64,000 nt of DNA from Rhodovulum euryhalinum (GTDB lineage Bacteria; Pseudomonadota; Alphaproteobacteria; Rhodobacterales; Rhodobacteraceae), in contig NZ_SLWW01000006.1 of assembly GCF_004342445.1 (NCBI RefSeq), positions 180,987 to 244,986 of the forward strand. The letters run 5' to 3'. Of the stretch, positions 27,057-39,657 are shown piece after piece (the stretch's first letter is position 1; each line of letters begins with the position of its first letter). Below the pieces are notes generated by a model. It worked only from the letters and a program-made list of their open reading frames with translations. It was not told where the DNA came from and ran no database searches. The translations under genes and the position numbers were made by a program.

Positions 27057-27617
27057 GTGTCCGAACCAGCCTCGATTTCGTCCGGCATCGCCGCGCGATA
27101 CGCCACCGCTCTGTTCGAGATCGCCAAGGAAGCCAATGCCGTTGCGGCCCTTGAGGCCGATGTGGAAATCATCGATGCGGTTCTGACGGATAGCGCCGAT
27201 TTTCGCGCTCTCATCGCCTCGCCGATCTACACGCGTGAGGCGCAGTCGAACGCCATCGCGACGCTTGCGCCCAAGATGGGGATCGGCGCGATGACCGCGA
27301 ACACGATGCGGCTGATGGCGTCCAAGCGGCGGCTTTTCGCGCTGCCGCAACTGGTCGCCCGGCTGCGCGCGCTGATCGCCGAGCACAAGGGCGAGATCAG
27401 CGCCGATGTGGTATCGGCCCGGCCGCTATCGGATGCGCAGAAGGCGAAACTCGCCGCGGCGCTCAAGGCCAATGCGGGCAAGGACGTCAAGATCAATGCC
27501 ACCGTCGATGAGCGTCTCATCGGCGGGCTCGTTGTCAAACTGGGCTCGAAGATGATCGACAGCTCGATCCGCACGCGCCTGAGTGCACTCCAGAACACCA
27601 TGAAAGAGGTCGGATAA
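27057..27617 (+). CDS. atpH: ATP synthase F1 delta subunit
   Basis: The 186-residue OSCP/delta subunit that ties the alpha3beta3 head to the peripheral stalk. It begins [19 protein letters not shown] and ends with the characteristic [23 protein letters not shown]. The start is GTG with GGAAGG seven bases upstream; upstream codons in frame are not preceded by a site. It is the first gene of atpHAGDC. As in other Rhodobacterales, the F0 genes are not here. Confidence 0.96.
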   Translation: MSEPASISSGIAARYATALFEIAKEANAVAALEADVEIIDAVLTDSADFRALIASPIYTREAQSNAIATLAPKMGIGAMTANTMRLMASKRRLFALPQLVARLRALIAEHKGEISADVVSARPLSDAQKAKLAAALKANAGKDVKINATVDERLIGGLVVKLGSKMIDSSIRTRLSALQNTMKEVG

Positions 27618-29156
27618 ATGGGTATCCAAGCAGCTGAGATCTCTGCGATCCTCAAGGAGCAGATCAAGAATTTCGGTCAGGAGGCCGAAGTCGCAGAGGT
27701 GGGCCGCGTGCTGTCGGTCGGCGACGGGATCGCCCGTGTCCACGGCCTGGACAACGTGCAGGCCGGCGAGATGGTGGAATTCCCTGGCGGCATCCGCGGC
27801 ATGGCGCTGAACCTCGAGGTCGACAATGTCGGTATCGTGATCTTCGGCTCGGACCGGGACATCAAGGAAGGCGACACGGTCAAGCGCACCAACTCGATCG
27901 TGGACGTGCCGGTGGGCGACGCGCTGCTGGGCCGGGTGGTCGATGGTCTCGGCAACCCGATCGACAACAAGGGCCCGATCATGGCAACCGAGCGCCGCGT
28001 CGCCGACGTCAAGGCGCCCGGCATCATTCCGCGCAAGTCGGTGCACGAGCCGATGGCGACCGGCCTGAAATCGGTCGACGCCATGATCCCGATCGGCCGC
28101 GGCCAGCGGGAACTCATCATCGGCGACCGCCAGACCGGCAAGACCGCCGTGGCGCTCGACACGATCCTGAACCAGAAATCCTACAACGAGGCCGCCGGCG
28201 ACGACGAGAGCAAGAAGCTCTATTGCGTCTACGTCGCCGTGGGGCAGAAGCGCTCGACCGTCGCCCAGCTGGTGAAGAAGCTGGAAGAGACCGGCGCCAT
28301 GGCCTATTCGATCGTGGTGGCCGCCACCGCGTCCGACCCCGCACCGATGCAGTTCCTCGCGCCCTATTCGGCAACCGCGATGGGCGAGTATTTCCGCGAC
28401 AATGGCCGCCACGCCCTGATGATCTATGACGACCTGTCGAAACAGGCCGTGGCCTACCGCCAGATGTCGCTGCTGCTGCGCCGCCCGCCGGGGCGCGAAG
28501 CCTATCCGGGTGACGTTTTCTACCTCCATTCCCGCCTGCTGGAACGTTCGGCCAAGCTGAACGAGGATCACGGTGCGGGTTCGCTGACGGCACTGCCGAT
28601 CATCGAGACCCAGGCGGGCGACGTGTCGGCCTACATCCCGACCAACGTGATCTCGATCACCGACGGCCAGATCTTCCTGGAAACCGACCTGTTCTATCAG
28701 GGCGTCCGCCCCGCCGTGAACACCGGTCTGTCGGTCAGCCGGGTGGGCTCGTCGGCCCAGACCAAGGCGATGTCCTCGGTCGCGGGCCCGGTGAAACTGT
28801 CGTTGGCCCAGTATCGCGAGATGGCGGCCTTTGCCCAGTTCGGCTCGGATCTCGACGCTTCGACCCAGCGTCTGCTGAACCGTGGTGCGCGCCTGACGGA
28901 ACTGATGAAGCAGCCGCAATACTCGCCGCTCTCGAACGCCGAGATCGTCTGCGTGATCTATGCCGGCACCAACGGCTATCTCGACAAGATCGCCGTCAAG
29001 GATGTCGGCCGGTACGAGTCGGACCTGCTGAACTTCCTGCGCAACAAGCACCGCGACCTGCTGGATGACATCACCAACAACGATCGCAAGGTGAAGGGCG
29101 AACTGGAAGACAAGATCAAGGCGGTGCTCGACGAATTCGCCAAGAACTTCGCGTAA
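27618..29156 (+). CDS. atpA: ATP synthase F1 alpha subunit
   Basis: The 512-residue regulatory nucleotide-binding subunit of the F1 hexamer. Walker A is GDRQTGKT at residues 169-176; the alpha signature [21 protein letters not shown] follows, then the [12 protein letters not shown] region. The N-terminus [16 protein letters not shown] interacts with the stalk. It starts directly after the atpH stop, so translation is coupled. Confidence 0.98.
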   Translation: MGIQAAEISAILKEQIKNFGQEAEVAEVGRVLSVGDGIARVHGLDNVQAGEMVEFPGGIRGMALNLEVDNVGIVIFGSDRDIKEGDTVKRTNSIVDVPVGDALLGRVVDGLGNPIDNKGPIMATERRVADVKAPGIIPRKSVHEPMATGLKSVDAMIPIGRGQRELIIGDRQTGKTAVALDTILNQKSYNEAAGDDESKKLYCVYVAVGQKRSTVAQLVKKLEETGAMAYSIVVAATASDPAPMQFLAPYSATAMGEYFRDNGRHALMIYDDLSKQAVAYRQMSLLLRRPPGREAYPGDVFYLHSRLLERSAKLNEDHGAGSLTALPIIETQAGDVSAYIPTNVISITDGQIFLETDLFYQGVRPAVNTGLSVSRVGSSAQTKAMSSVAGPVKLSLAQYREMAAFAQFGSDLDASTQRLLNRGARLTELMKQPQYSPLSNAEIVCVIYAGTNGYLDKIAVKDVGRYESDLLNFLRNKHRDLLDDITNNDRKVKGELEDKIKAVLDEFAKNFA

Positions 29157-29179
29157 GAGCGCGGGTCAGGACCGGATAG

Positions 29180-30049
29180 ATGCCCAGCCTCAAGGATCTC
29201 AAGAACCGGATCGGAAGCGTCAAGAACACGCGGAAGATCACGAAGGCCATGCAGATGGTCGCGGCGGCCAAGCTCCGCCGCGCCCAGGATGCCGCCGTAA
29301 GCGCGCGCCCCTATGCCGAGCAGATGCAGAAGGTGATGGCCGGCCTCGCCGCGTCGTCCACCGGGGCGGCGAATGCGCCCCGGTTGCTGATCGGCACAGG
29401 GTCGGACAAGGTGCACCTGCTTGTCGTCATGACCGCCGAACGGGGCCTGTGCGGCGCCTTCAACTCGTCTATCGTGCGGCTGGCCAGGGCCAAGATCAAC
29501 GCGCTGGCCGGGCAGGGCAAGACGGTCAAGATCCTGACCGTGGGCCGCAAGGGCCGCGAACAGCTCAAGCGCGAGTTCGGCGATCTTATCGTCGGCCATG
29601 TCGACCTGTCGGAAGTCAAGCGCATCGGTTATGCCAATGCCCGCCAGATCGCCCAGGACATCATCGGCCGTTTCGATGCGGGCGAGTTTGACGTCGCGAC
29701 GATCTTCTTCAGCCGTTTCAAGTCGGTGATCTCGCAAGAGCCCACCGCGCTGCAGATCATCCCGGCCCGGTTCGAAGAACCCGAGGGCAGCTCGACCATC
29801 TACGAGTACGAGCCGACCGAGGGCGAGATCATGGCCGAGTTGCTGCCGCGCAACGTCGCCACGCAGATCTTCACCGCGCTTCTCGAGAACGGGGCCTCGG
29901 AACAGGGCGCGCGCATGTCCGCGATGGACAACGCGACCCGCAACGCCGGCGACATGATCGACAGGCTGACGATCGAGTACAACCGCTCGCGCCAGGCCGC
30001 GATCACCAAGGAACTCATCGAAATCATTTCGGGCGCCGAGGCGCTCTAG
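29180..30049 (+). CDS. atpG: ATP synthase F1 gamma subunit
   Basis: The central rotor shaft, 289 residues. The N-terminal helix [20 protein letters not shown] and the C-terminal helix with [19 protein letters not shown] form the coiled coil inside the hexamer. The middle Rossmann-like part contains [17 protein letters not shown]. It lies between atpA and atpD with short gaps. Confidence 0.97.
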   Translation: MPSLKDLKNRIGSVKNTRKITKAMQMVAAAKLRRAQDAAVSARPYAEQMQKVMAGLAASSTGAANAPRLLIGTGSDKVHLLVVMTAERGLCGAFNSSIVRLARAKINALAGQGKTVKILTVGRKGREQLKREFGDLIVGHVDLSEVKRIGYANARQIAQDIIGRFDAGEFDVATIFFSRFKSVISQEPTALQIIPARFEEPEGSSTIYEYEPTEGEIMAELLPRNVATQIFTALLENGASEQGARMSAMDNATRNAGDMIDRLTIEYNRSRQAAITKELIEIISGAEAL

Positions 30050-31495
<1,446 letters not shown>

Positions 31496-31551
31496 TACTG
31501 GCTTGGGCGCCGGGTGCAAACCGCCCGGCGCCGGTTCCCCAAGGAGGCAAC

Positions 31552-31962
31552 ATGGCCGATACGATGCAATTCGACCTCGTCGCGCCCGAACGGCGTGTCG
31601 CGTCCGAGCGGGCCACGCAGGTGGTCATTCCCGGCTTCGAGGGCGATCTGACCGCGATGCCGCTGCACGCGCCGCTGATCACCACGCTGCGCCCCGGCGT
31701 TCTCGAGGTATTCACCGAGAAGGGCAGCCAGAAATATATCGTCACCGGCGGTTTCGCCGAGATCACCGCCGACCGCGCCACGGTGCTGGCAGAGCGCTCG
31801 CATCCGGTCGAGGAAGTGACGCGGGAAATGATCAACGAGATGGTCGCCGAGGCCCGCGCGTCCTACAAGGAAGCCCATCCCGATGTGGTCGACTCTTCGG
31901 CCAAGATGCTGGCCGACATGGTTGCAATGGGCACCCATATGGGATTTGAACCGCAGGGCTGA
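31552..31962 (+). CDS. atpC: ATP synthase F1 epsilon subunit
   Basis: The 136-residue epsilon subunit, which binds gamma and inhibits ATP hydrolysis. The N-terminal beta sandwich reads [34 protein letters not shown] and [11 protein letters not shown] shortened helical C-terminus follows, somewhat different from E. coli. AAGGAGG precedes the ATG. It is the last gene of the operon, followed by a hairpin. Confidence 0.96.
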   Translation: MADTMQFDLVAPERRVASERATQVVIPGFEGDLTAMPLHAPLITTLRPGVLEVFTEKGSQKYIVTGGFAEITADRATVLAERSHPVEEVTREMINEMVAEARASYKEAHPDVVDSSAKMLADMVAMGTHMGFEPQG

Positions 31963-31988
31963 ACGACCGGTCCCCGATCGGTTTCCAG

Positions 31989-32013
31989 AGGCCCCGCCCC
32001 GGCGGGGCCTTTG
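31989..32013 (+). terminator. terminator after the atp operon
   Basis: A GC-rich inverted repeat (AGGCCCCGC / GCGGGGCCT, nine pairs with a four-base loop) begins 27 bases after the atpC stop and runs into a short T stretch. It may also act on the convergent ltaE transcript. Confidence 0.65.
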
Positions 32014-32261
32014 CCGTTTCGCCTGCCGGACAAGACGGCGCTTGAGTCGCGTTACCCCTCTGCGACTGGGTAGGGGACGAAAACCGGGCTCGCGGGGGTA
32101 GGGACGGCAAGCGATGCAAAAGGATATCGGGCGGGTGGGGGTCCAGCCGGCGTTCCAGATCCGGGCCGATCCCCCCCTGTCGCCCGTATCCGGGCGGACC
32201 CGATGGCCTTTGGGCCGGTGCACGATCCCGAGGAATGGGAACTACTCGTCCATCCGCCGGA

Positions 32262-33356
32262 TCAGCTGTTCGGGGGAGGCACCTGCGTCGGAACAGACTC
32301 GGTTCCGCCATCGATCAGGGCAAGAAAGGCGTCCACCTCCTCGTCCATGGTGCACCACGAACAGACGAGCCGTGCCGAGAGTGGCACGTCGCCTGGCCCC
32401 TCCAGGCCCTGGTCCATCGGCCAGAGGTAATATTGTGCGCCTTCCTTTTGCGCGCGCCGGTGACCCTCGCGGGGCCAGGCGGCGAAGACGGCGTTCGCCT
32501 CGGTCGGAAACAGCAGTGTTGCCCCCGGCAGCGCGGCGAGACCGGCCGAAAGCCGTGCCGCCGCCGCATTTGCCCGGCTGGCCATCTTCAGCCACAGATC
32601 GTCCCGGAGATAGGCTGCCATCTGCGCCGAGAGGTAGCGGTGCTTGGAGAACAGATGTCCGCCCCGTTTGCGCCGCAACTCGAACTCCCACGCACGCGAC
32701 GGATCGAACAGGATCACCGCTTCGACCCCCATCAGACCGTTCTTGGTGCCGCCAAGCGACAGGACATCGACGCCTGCCTTCCATGTCATCTCGGCGGGCT
32801 TGCAGCCTGCCGACACCACGGCATTGGCAAATCGTGCGCCGTCCATGTGGACGGGCAGTCCTGCGTCCCTGGCTATCCGGCTGATCGCGGCGACCTCTTC
32901 GGGCGTGTAGACTGCGCCGGCCTCTGTCGCGTTGGTGATCGAGACGGCGCCCCGCTGCACGTTGTGCACGCCCGCCCGCGCGGTGAAGCCGATGGCCCGC
33001 TCCAACTCGCCGGGGTCGATCTTGGCATGTTCGCCGCCCAGCAGCGTCAGCTTGGCGCCGCCGGTATAGAACTCGGGCGCGCCACATTCGTCCTCTTCGA
33101 CATGGGCGGTCCGGTGGCAATAGACCGTGGCCCAGGGCGGGCACAGACAGGCCAGCGCCAGCGCGTTGGCCGCAGTGCCCGTGGCGACAAGATAGACCTC
33201 GGCTTCGGGGGCTTCGAAGGCTGCGCGAACCGCGTCGCGCACCTCTGATGTCGCGACGTCGTTGCCATAGGGCATGGCATAGCCATGGTTGGCCTCGATC
33301 AGCGCCTCAAGGACCTGGGGCGGCACGGGCGAGGTGTTGTCCGAGGCGAAATGCAT
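32262..33356 (-). CDS. ltaE: low-specificity L-threonine aldolase
   Basis: A PLP enzyme that cleaves L-threonine or allo-threonine to glycine and acetaldehyde. The 364-residue protein begins MHFASDNTSPVPPQV. It contains GNDVATSEVRDAV, the phosphate-binding VATGTAANALAL, the cofactor Asp in LPVHMDGARFANA (Asp172), and the PLP lysine in SLGGTKNG (Lys205). The last 15 residues form a Pro-rich tail beyond the usual end. It is the last gene of a minus-strand run starting at ribF or further upstream. Confidence 0.93.
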   Translation of the reverse strand: MHFASDNTSPVPPQVLEALIEANHGYAMPYGNDVATSEVRDAVRAAFEAPEAEVYLVATGTAANALALACLCPPWATVYCHRTAHVEEDECGAPEFYTGGAKLTLLGGEHAKIDPGELERAIGFTARAGVHNVQRGAVSITNATEAGAVYTPEEVAAISRIARDAGLPVHMDGARFANAVVSAGCKPAEMTWKAGVDVLSLGGTKNGLMGVEAVILFDPSRAWEFELRRKRGGHLFSKHRYLSAQMAAYLRDDLWLKMASRANAAAARLSAGLAALPGATLLFPTEANAVFAAWPREGHRRAQKEGAQYYLWPMDQGLEGPGDVPLSARLVCSWCTMDEEVDAFLALIDGGTESVPTQVPPPNS

Positions 33357-33362
33357 GGGCGC

Positions 33363-33833
33363 TCAAAGCTCCTCTTCGATCACGTGGTCTTCCCAATCCT
33401 CGACTGGCACGTCGAATTCGGGGATCGTCCAGCCTTTGACGGACATCCCGGCGCGATGCACGCTGTCGGGGTCGCCCGAGACCAGCGGGTGCCAGTCGTA
33501 CAGGGCCTTGCCTTCCCAGACCAGACGATAGGCGCAACTGGCGGGCATCCAATAGGCGATCTCTGCGATGTTCTTGGGCGTCAGCACCACGCATTCGGGC
33601 ACGATGGACTTGCGGCACGCGTAGTTTGCGCAGCGGCAGGTGTCGTCGTCCAGCAGCCTGCAAGCGATGCGGGTAAAGACCACCTCGCCGGTATCGGCAT
33701 CTTCCAGCTTGTTCAGGCAGCACTTGCCACAGCCATCGCAGAGCGCCTCCCACTCCTGGCGGGTCAGCTTCTTCATCGGGACCCGTTCCCAGAAGCGGGG
33801 GCGCAGGCCTGTGCGATCGATTGGGCCGGTCAT
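33363..33833 (-). CDS. YcgN-type cysteine-cluster protein (UPF0260)
   Basis: A 156-residue protein of the YcgN family with a CxxCxxxCC-type zinc- or iron-binding cluster. CDGCGKCC near residues 32-39 is followed by further Cys at CRCANYACR and CAYR. The segment WEALCDGCGKCCLNKLED matches E. coli YcgN closely. The long start at 33833 is supported because the pre-motif RFWERVP aligns with the E. coli N-terminus. Its function is unknown; it sits between ribF and ltaE with only short gaps. Confidence 0.88.
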   Translation of the reverse strand: MTGPIDRTGLRPRFWERVPMKKLTRQEWEALCDGCGKCCLNKLEDADTGEVVFTRIACRLLDDDTCRCANYACRKSIVPECVVLTPKNIAEIAYWMPASCAYRLVWEGKALYDWHPLVSGDPDSVHRAGMSVKGWTIPEFDVPVEDWEDHVIEEEL

Positions 33834-33836
33834 GGC

Positions 33837-34796
33837 TCAGGGCCGCCAGGGCAGGGGCGGTTCCTCGGACAGGATCTGGCGCGCGCGCGCGCAGTCCTTC
33901 TCGATCTGGGCGACCAGCGCGTTCAGGCTATCGTATTTCGCCTCGTCGCGCAGGAACTCGACGAGAGCGACCGACAGGTGGGTGCCGTAGAGATCGCCCC
34001 TGAAATCGAACAGGAAGCTCTCGCAGTTCGGGACATTCTCGCCGAACATCGGCCGCACCCCGATCGAGGCGGCGCCGTCATAGGTTCCCGCATGCGGGCC
34101 CGCCAGTACGTCGACGCGGACGGCATAGACCCCGAAGCGCGGCCGGTGCAGCCCGTGGATCGACATGTTCGCCGTCGGAAAGCCCAACGCATGTCCGCGC
34201 GAATCGCCATGCAGCACCGCGCCCTCGATCCGGTGCCAGTGGCCCAGCATCGCGGCGGCGTCGCGCGGCCGCCCGTCGGTCAGCGCGTCGCGGATCGCGG
34301 TCGAGGACACCTCGCCCTCGGCGTTCGACACCAGCTCCACCACGGTGACGCGAAAGCCCAGGTCGTCGCCGTACTGCCGGAGCGCGGCCACGTCGCCCGC
34401 ACGCCCCTTGCCGAAGCGGAAATCCTGCCCGACGACGACATGGGCCAGCCCCAGGCCCTCGTGCAGGACCTCGCGGGCAAATGCCTCGGGCGTGAGGCCT
34501 GCAAGCCTCGCGTCGAAGGGCAGTTCGTACAGGTGGTCGATGCCCAGCTTGGCCAGCCGGTTCGACCGCGCCTCGGCGTTCATCAGCCGAAAGGGGGGGG
34601 CGTCGGGGGCAAAAATCTGGCGTGGATGGGGTTCGAAGGTCAGCACGCCCAGCGGCACGCCGTGGCTGGCGGCCTCGTTCCGGGCGATCTCGATCACCGC
34701 GCGGTGGCCCAGATGCACCCCGTCGAAATTGCCGATGGCGGCCACCGCGCCGCGTTCGCCCAAGGGGGCGCCTGCCCATGTGGTGAAGGTCTTCAT
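33837..34796 (-). CDS. ribF: bifunctional riboflavin kinase/FAD synthetase
   Basis: Phosphorylates riboflavin to FMN and adenylates it to FAD. The 319-residue protein has the N-terminal nucleotidyltransferase (IGNFDGVHLGHRAVI near residue 20, FEPHPRQIF, VVGQDFRFGKGRAGD). The C-terminal kinase barrel has GHALGFPTANM, GVYAVRV, SIGVRPMFGE and a final ESFLFDFRGDLYG. The ATG at 34796 (MKTFTTWAG) fits the domain start. FAD made here would serve XdhA. Confidence 0.96.
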   Translation of the reverse strand: MKTFTTWAGAPLGERGAVAAIGNFDGVHLGHRAVIEIARNEAASHGVPLGVLTFEPHPRQIFAPDAPPFRLMNAEARSNRLAKLGIDHLYELPFDARLAGLTPEAFAREVLHEGLGLAHVVVGQDFRFGKGRAGDVAALRQYGDDLGFRVTVVELVSNAEGEVSSTAIRDALTDGRPRDAAAMLGHWHRIEGAVLHGDSRGHALGFPTANMSIHGLHRPRFGVYAVRVDVLAGPHAGTYDGAASIGVRPMFGENVPNCESFLFDFRGDLYGTHLSVALVEFLRDEAKYDSLNALVAQIEKDCARARQILSEEPPLPWRP

Positions 34797-34828
34797 CGGC
34801 CCCGGATTGCACCCAAGGCCGGGCGGCG

Positions 34829-35272
34829 TCAATCGAATTTCTTGGTCGGCGCCAGAACCGTGGCCTCGCCCTTGAGAACGGGTTTGCCGTCAACAAGGCA
34901 GCGGGTGTCGAGCGTCACGCGGCGCTTGCCATAGTCGATGGCGGTGACCTCGACCTCGGCCACTACCACGTCGCCGGGACGGACGGGGGCCATGAATTTC
35001 AAGGTCTGGCCTAGGTAGATCGTGCCATGTCCCGGAAGCTGTTCGCCGATCACCGCCGAGATCAGCCCCGCGGTCAGCATGCCGTGGGCGATACGGCCTT
35101 CGAAGATCGTCTCAAGCGCGTAGTCGTCGTCCAGGTGAACCGGGTTCCGGTCGGTCGAGACCTCGGCGAACAATTCTATGTCACGGTCGGTCACCTGCTT
35201 GCGCAGGTGGCGGATCATGCCGATCTCGAGATCCTCGATGCAGATGGTTCCGCGTGGCATGTTGTCGAGCAT
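34829..35272 (-). CDS. MaoC family (R)-specific enoyl-CoA hydratase-like protein
   Basis: A 147-residue single hot-dog protein. The hydratase-2 motif is intact: DRNPVHLDDDYA carries the catalytic Asp and His, and the helix GRIAHGMLTAGLISAVIG follows. (R)-specific hydratases link beta-oxidation and polyhydroxyalkanoate synthesis; the CoA substrate is not readable. An alternative start at Met5 is possible. A candidate promoter lies at 35306-35334. Confidence 0.88.
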   Translation of the reverse strand: MLDNMPRGTICIEDLEIGMIRHLRKQVTDRDIELFAEVSTDRNPVHLDDDYALETIFEGRIAHGMLTAGLISAVIGEQLPGHGTIYLGQTLKFMAPVRPGDVVVAEVEVTAIDYGKRRVTLDTRCLVDGKPVLKGEATVLAPTKKFD

Positions 35273-35305
35273 TCCCCCGGCTCCCGGCCCGTGATGTTGC
35301 AGCGC

Positions 35306-35334
35306 AGCATAGCGAAGCGGTCTTCAGCCTGCAA
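35306..35334 (-). promoter_or_regulatory. candidate promoter of the MaoC gene
   Basis: On the minus strand, TTGCAG, a 17-base spacer and TATGCT form a reasonable sigma-70-type promoter, with the expected transcription start about 25 bases before the MaoC ATG. Confidence 0.4.
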
Positions 35335-35401
35335 CGGCCAAGAGTAATATTTCGTTACGCGGGGAGCGAATGTCGTAACTTTGTTGCGTGCGCTTTGTGC
35401 G

Positions 35402-36271
35402 TCAGCGCAGAAAGCCCATTGCGTAGGTGGGGCTGGCCATCGCACGGGCCAGATAACCCTCCAGCGTGGCCGGATCCGGATCGCGCGCGGTCCTGGTCTC
35501 TTCGGCGGCCAGACCCCCGGTAATGAAAAGCGAATCGAGGTCTTCGCCCAAAGCGCCGCGGATGTCGGTGGCGATCCCGTCGCCGATGCACAGGATCTGA
35601 TGGTCGGGCACGTCGGCGATCTCCGCCAGCCGCTGCCGGGCAAGGTCATAGATCGCCGGCTGTGGCTTGCCGAAATAGAGGCTTTCGCCGCCCATCTCGG
35701 TGTAGAGCGCGGCGATCGCGCCCGCGCACCATTCCCGCGTTTCGCCCCGGTCCACGACGATGTCGGGATTGGCGCAAAGGAGTTTCAGACCCTTCTGCTT
35801 GGCGTAAAGCAGTTGCGGGCGCATCTCGGCAGGGTCGGCATGGGCGTCGAAGGGGCCGGTGCAGACGATGCCCTCGGCCTGGTCCAGCGGCACGCGCTCA
35901 ATCTCGACCGGGTTCTCGACGATCCGGATGGGGTCGAAGAAGGTCAGGTCGAACTCGATGCCCACGAACCAGACCTTCTGCCCCACCGCGCCGCGGAACA
36001 TCGCCGCGCGCGCCGCATCGCCCGAGGTGGCGATGGTGTCCCAGCAATCGGTCGGCACGTTCAGCTGCGCCAACTGCCCCTCGACCGCCTTTCGGTGGCG
36101 CGGCGCATTGGTCAGCAGCACCACCGCCCCGCCGCCCGCCTTGTAGCGCTGCAGCGCGGCAACCGCCTCGGGAAACGCCTCGCGCCCGTTGTGCAGGCAG
36201 CCCCAGAGATCGACGAACAGCGCACGGTAGCGGCCGGACACCTCGGCGAGGCTTTCGATGATCTGGGTCAT
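35402..36271 (-). CDS. HAD-superfamily class IIA hydrolase (TIGR01459-type)
   Basis: A 289-residue HAD phosphatase. Motif 1 is FVDLWGCLHNG, where the second acidic residue of the usual DxD is Trp, as in the alphaproteobacterial subgroup of class IIA enzymes. Motif 2 is VLLTNAPR, the IIA cap lies at about residues 85-200, motif 3 is FGKPQPAIY, and motif 4 is CIGDGIATDIRGA. It is related to NagD and phosphoglycolate phosphatases; the substrate is unknown. It lies between a terminator-bounded pyrophosphatase gene and the MaoC gene. Confidence 0.88.
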   Translation of the reverse strand: MTQIIESLAEVSGRYRALFVDLWGCLHNGREAFPEAVAALQRYKAGGGAVVLLTNAPRHRKAVEGQLAQLNVPTDCWDTIATSGDAARAAMFRGAVGQKVWFVGIEFDLTFFDPIRIVENPVEIERVPLDQAEGIVCTGPFDAHADPAEMRPQLLYAKQKGLKLLCANPDIVVDRGETREWCAGAIAALYTEMGGESLYFGKPQPAIYDLARQRLAEIADVPDHQILCIGDGIATDIRGALGEDLDSLFITGGLAAEETRTARDPDPATLEGYLARAMASPTYAMGFLR

Positions 36272-36292
36272 GGGCGGTCCTCGACGGAGAAA

Positions 36293-36315
36293 GGGGCGCC
36301 CGATGCGGGCGCCCC
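36293..36315 (-). terminator. terminator after ppaC
   Basis: A perfect 10-bp stem (GGGGCGCCCG / CGGGCGCCCC) with a three-base loop lies 10 bases past the pyrophosphatase stop, followed on the minus strand by TTTCTCC. It separates ppaC from the HAD gene. Confidence 0.65.
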
Positions 36316-36324
36316 GGAAGGGAT

Positions 36325-37245
36325 TCAGAGTTGCAGGTTCGGCAGGATCTGCTTTTTCCGGCTCATGATGCCGGGCAGGACCACCGCGTCACCCTCGACC
36401 CTGGCGGCGAAGCTTTTCTCGGCGACCTGCTTGACCAGATCGTTCGGGACCAGCAGCGTCGCCTCTTCGCGCAGGATGTCCACGACGAACAGCAGCACCT
36501 GGTCGGCGCCGTCTTCCTCGGCCACCTTGACCATGGACTCCATCAGGCTGGCCTTGCGGTCGAGCACGGTCGCGGGCGAGGTGGTTTCCAGCACGGAAAC
36601 ACGGAATTTCTTGCCCGCGATCTCGAATTCCTTGGAATCCATCCGCAGCAGCTCCGCATCCGAAAAGGCCGAGACGTCGGACTTGGCCGCGAACATCTCG
36701 GCGGCGTAGTCGGGGATCGAGACACCCAGATCGGCGGCCAGCGCCTCGGCCAGCGCGCGGTCGTCGGGCGTGGTGGTGGGCGAGCGGAATTCCAGCGTGT
36801 CGGACAGGATGCAGGACAGCATCGCGCCCTTGATCGCCTCGGGCATCCTTGTGGCATCCGAGCCCATCAGGTCGTGCATGATGGTGGCGGTGCAGGCCAC
36901 GGGGCGGACGGTGATCTCGATCGGGCTGCGTGTCTTGAGCCCGCCCACCAGCATGTGGTGGTCGATCAGCGCGATCACGTTGGCCTCGTTGATATGTGCG
37001 GGCAGTTCGGCGGGGTTGTTGGTGTCGACAACGACCACGTCCTCGCCGGGGGCCACGTCGGCAATGATCTCGGGCTGGGCGAGGCTCCAGCGCTTCAGCA
37101 CGAATTTCGCCTCGGTATTGGGCTCGCCAAGCAGCTTGGCCTCGGCGGCCTTGCCTTTGACCTCGGAAAGATACCAGGCCCAGATGATGGGCGAGCCGGT
37201 GGAATCGGTATCGGGGGACTTGTGGCCAAGAACCTTGATCGTCAT
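36325..37245 (-). CDS. ppaC: manganese-dependent inorganic pyrophosphatase
   Basis: A family II (DHH) pyrophosphatase of 306 residues that hydrolyses PPi to phosphate. The metal motifs are IKVLGHKSPDTDS near the N-terminus, VVDTNNPAEL, and IDHHMLVGG. The C-terminal domain ends with the diagnostic SRKKQILP substrate-binding motif. No CBS domains are inserted. ATG at 37245 was chosen because MTIKVLGHK is the typical start; the longer frame lies in the shared promoter region with groES. Confidence 0.95.
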   Translation of the reverse strand: MTIKVLGHKSPDTDSTGSPIIWAWYLSEVKGKAAEAKLLGEPNTEAKFVLKRWSLAQPEIIADVAPGEDVVVVDTNNPAELPAHINEANVIALIDHHMLVGGLKTRSPIEITVRPVACTATIMHDLMGSDATRMPEAIKGAMLSCILSDTLEFRSPTTTPDDRALAEALAADLGVSIPDYAAEMFAAKSDVSAFSDAELLRMDSKEFEIAGKKFRVSVLETTSPATVLDRKASLMESMVKVAEEDGADQVLLFVVDILREEATLLVPNDLVKQVAEKSFAARVEGDAVVLPGIMSRKKQILPNLQL

Positions 37246-37396
37246 GGGGGTGCGTCCGCTTGTCTGGAATGTCAGTCGGGCGCCCTTATAGGCAGGGGCG
37301 CGGGGCTTGTCACGGGGGCGGCGGGCGAAGGTTTCGTGACGGCAGCACGGCCGGTGCATGTGGCACGGCGGCCGATATTTTTTGCCGCAGGGGGTG

Positions 37397-37426
37397 CTTG
37401 ACAGATATCCGGGTTGTGCCTAGGTC
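37397..37426 (+). promoter_or_regulatory. groES promoter (sigma-70 or RpoH type)
   Basis: CTTGACA is followed 17 bases later by CTAGGTC. The -35 matches the sigma-70 TTGACA consensus exactly and also the CTTGAC of alphaproteobacterial RpoH promoters. The expected start falls just before the CIRCE element. Confidence 0.55.
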
Positions 37427-37433
37427 AGCGCTG

Positions 37434-37460
37434 TTAGCACTCGATGGGTGCGAGTGACAA
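37434..37460 (+). promoter_or_regulatory. CIRCE element (HrcA operator)
   Basis: TTAGCACTC, a nine-base spacer and GAGTGACAA form a CIRCE inverted repeat 34 bases before the groES ATG. The left half is perfect; the right half has two changes from GAGTGCTAA. HrcA should repress groESL here. Confidence 0.9.
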
Positions 37461-37493
37461 CAGTTCACACCCTGAACCAAGGAGCGTTCAAAG

Positions 37494-39468
<1,975 letters not shown>

Positions 39469-39490
39469 AGCCATCCTTCGGGACGGACGG

Positions 39491-39519
39491 AAAGGGGCCG
39501 CGTTTCGCGGCCCCTTTTT
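39491..39519 (+). terminator. strong rho-independent terminator after groEL
   Basis: A 12-bp stem (AAAGGGGCCGCG / CGCGGCCCCTTT) with a three-base loop, followed by T residues, lies 23 bases after the groEL stop. Confidence 0.9.
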
Positions 39520-39657
39520 CTTTGGCCGGCCGATCGGGCATCTCCGCCCGTCTCTGCCTTGCCTTGTGGCAGCCGCGATGTGCCGCGCCCGACGCCCAAG
39601 GGCCTGTTTGCCCCGTGCCTTTACCGGCATAGAGTGGTCCGGATGGAGGGACGCGCG

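Noticed and set aside
32114..32261. Possible small plus-strand gene between atpC and ltaE (frame with DPEEWELLVHPPDQLFGGG)
   Set aside because: It looks somewhat protein-like, but it has no ribosome binding site and runs antisense into ltaE; evidence is too thin.
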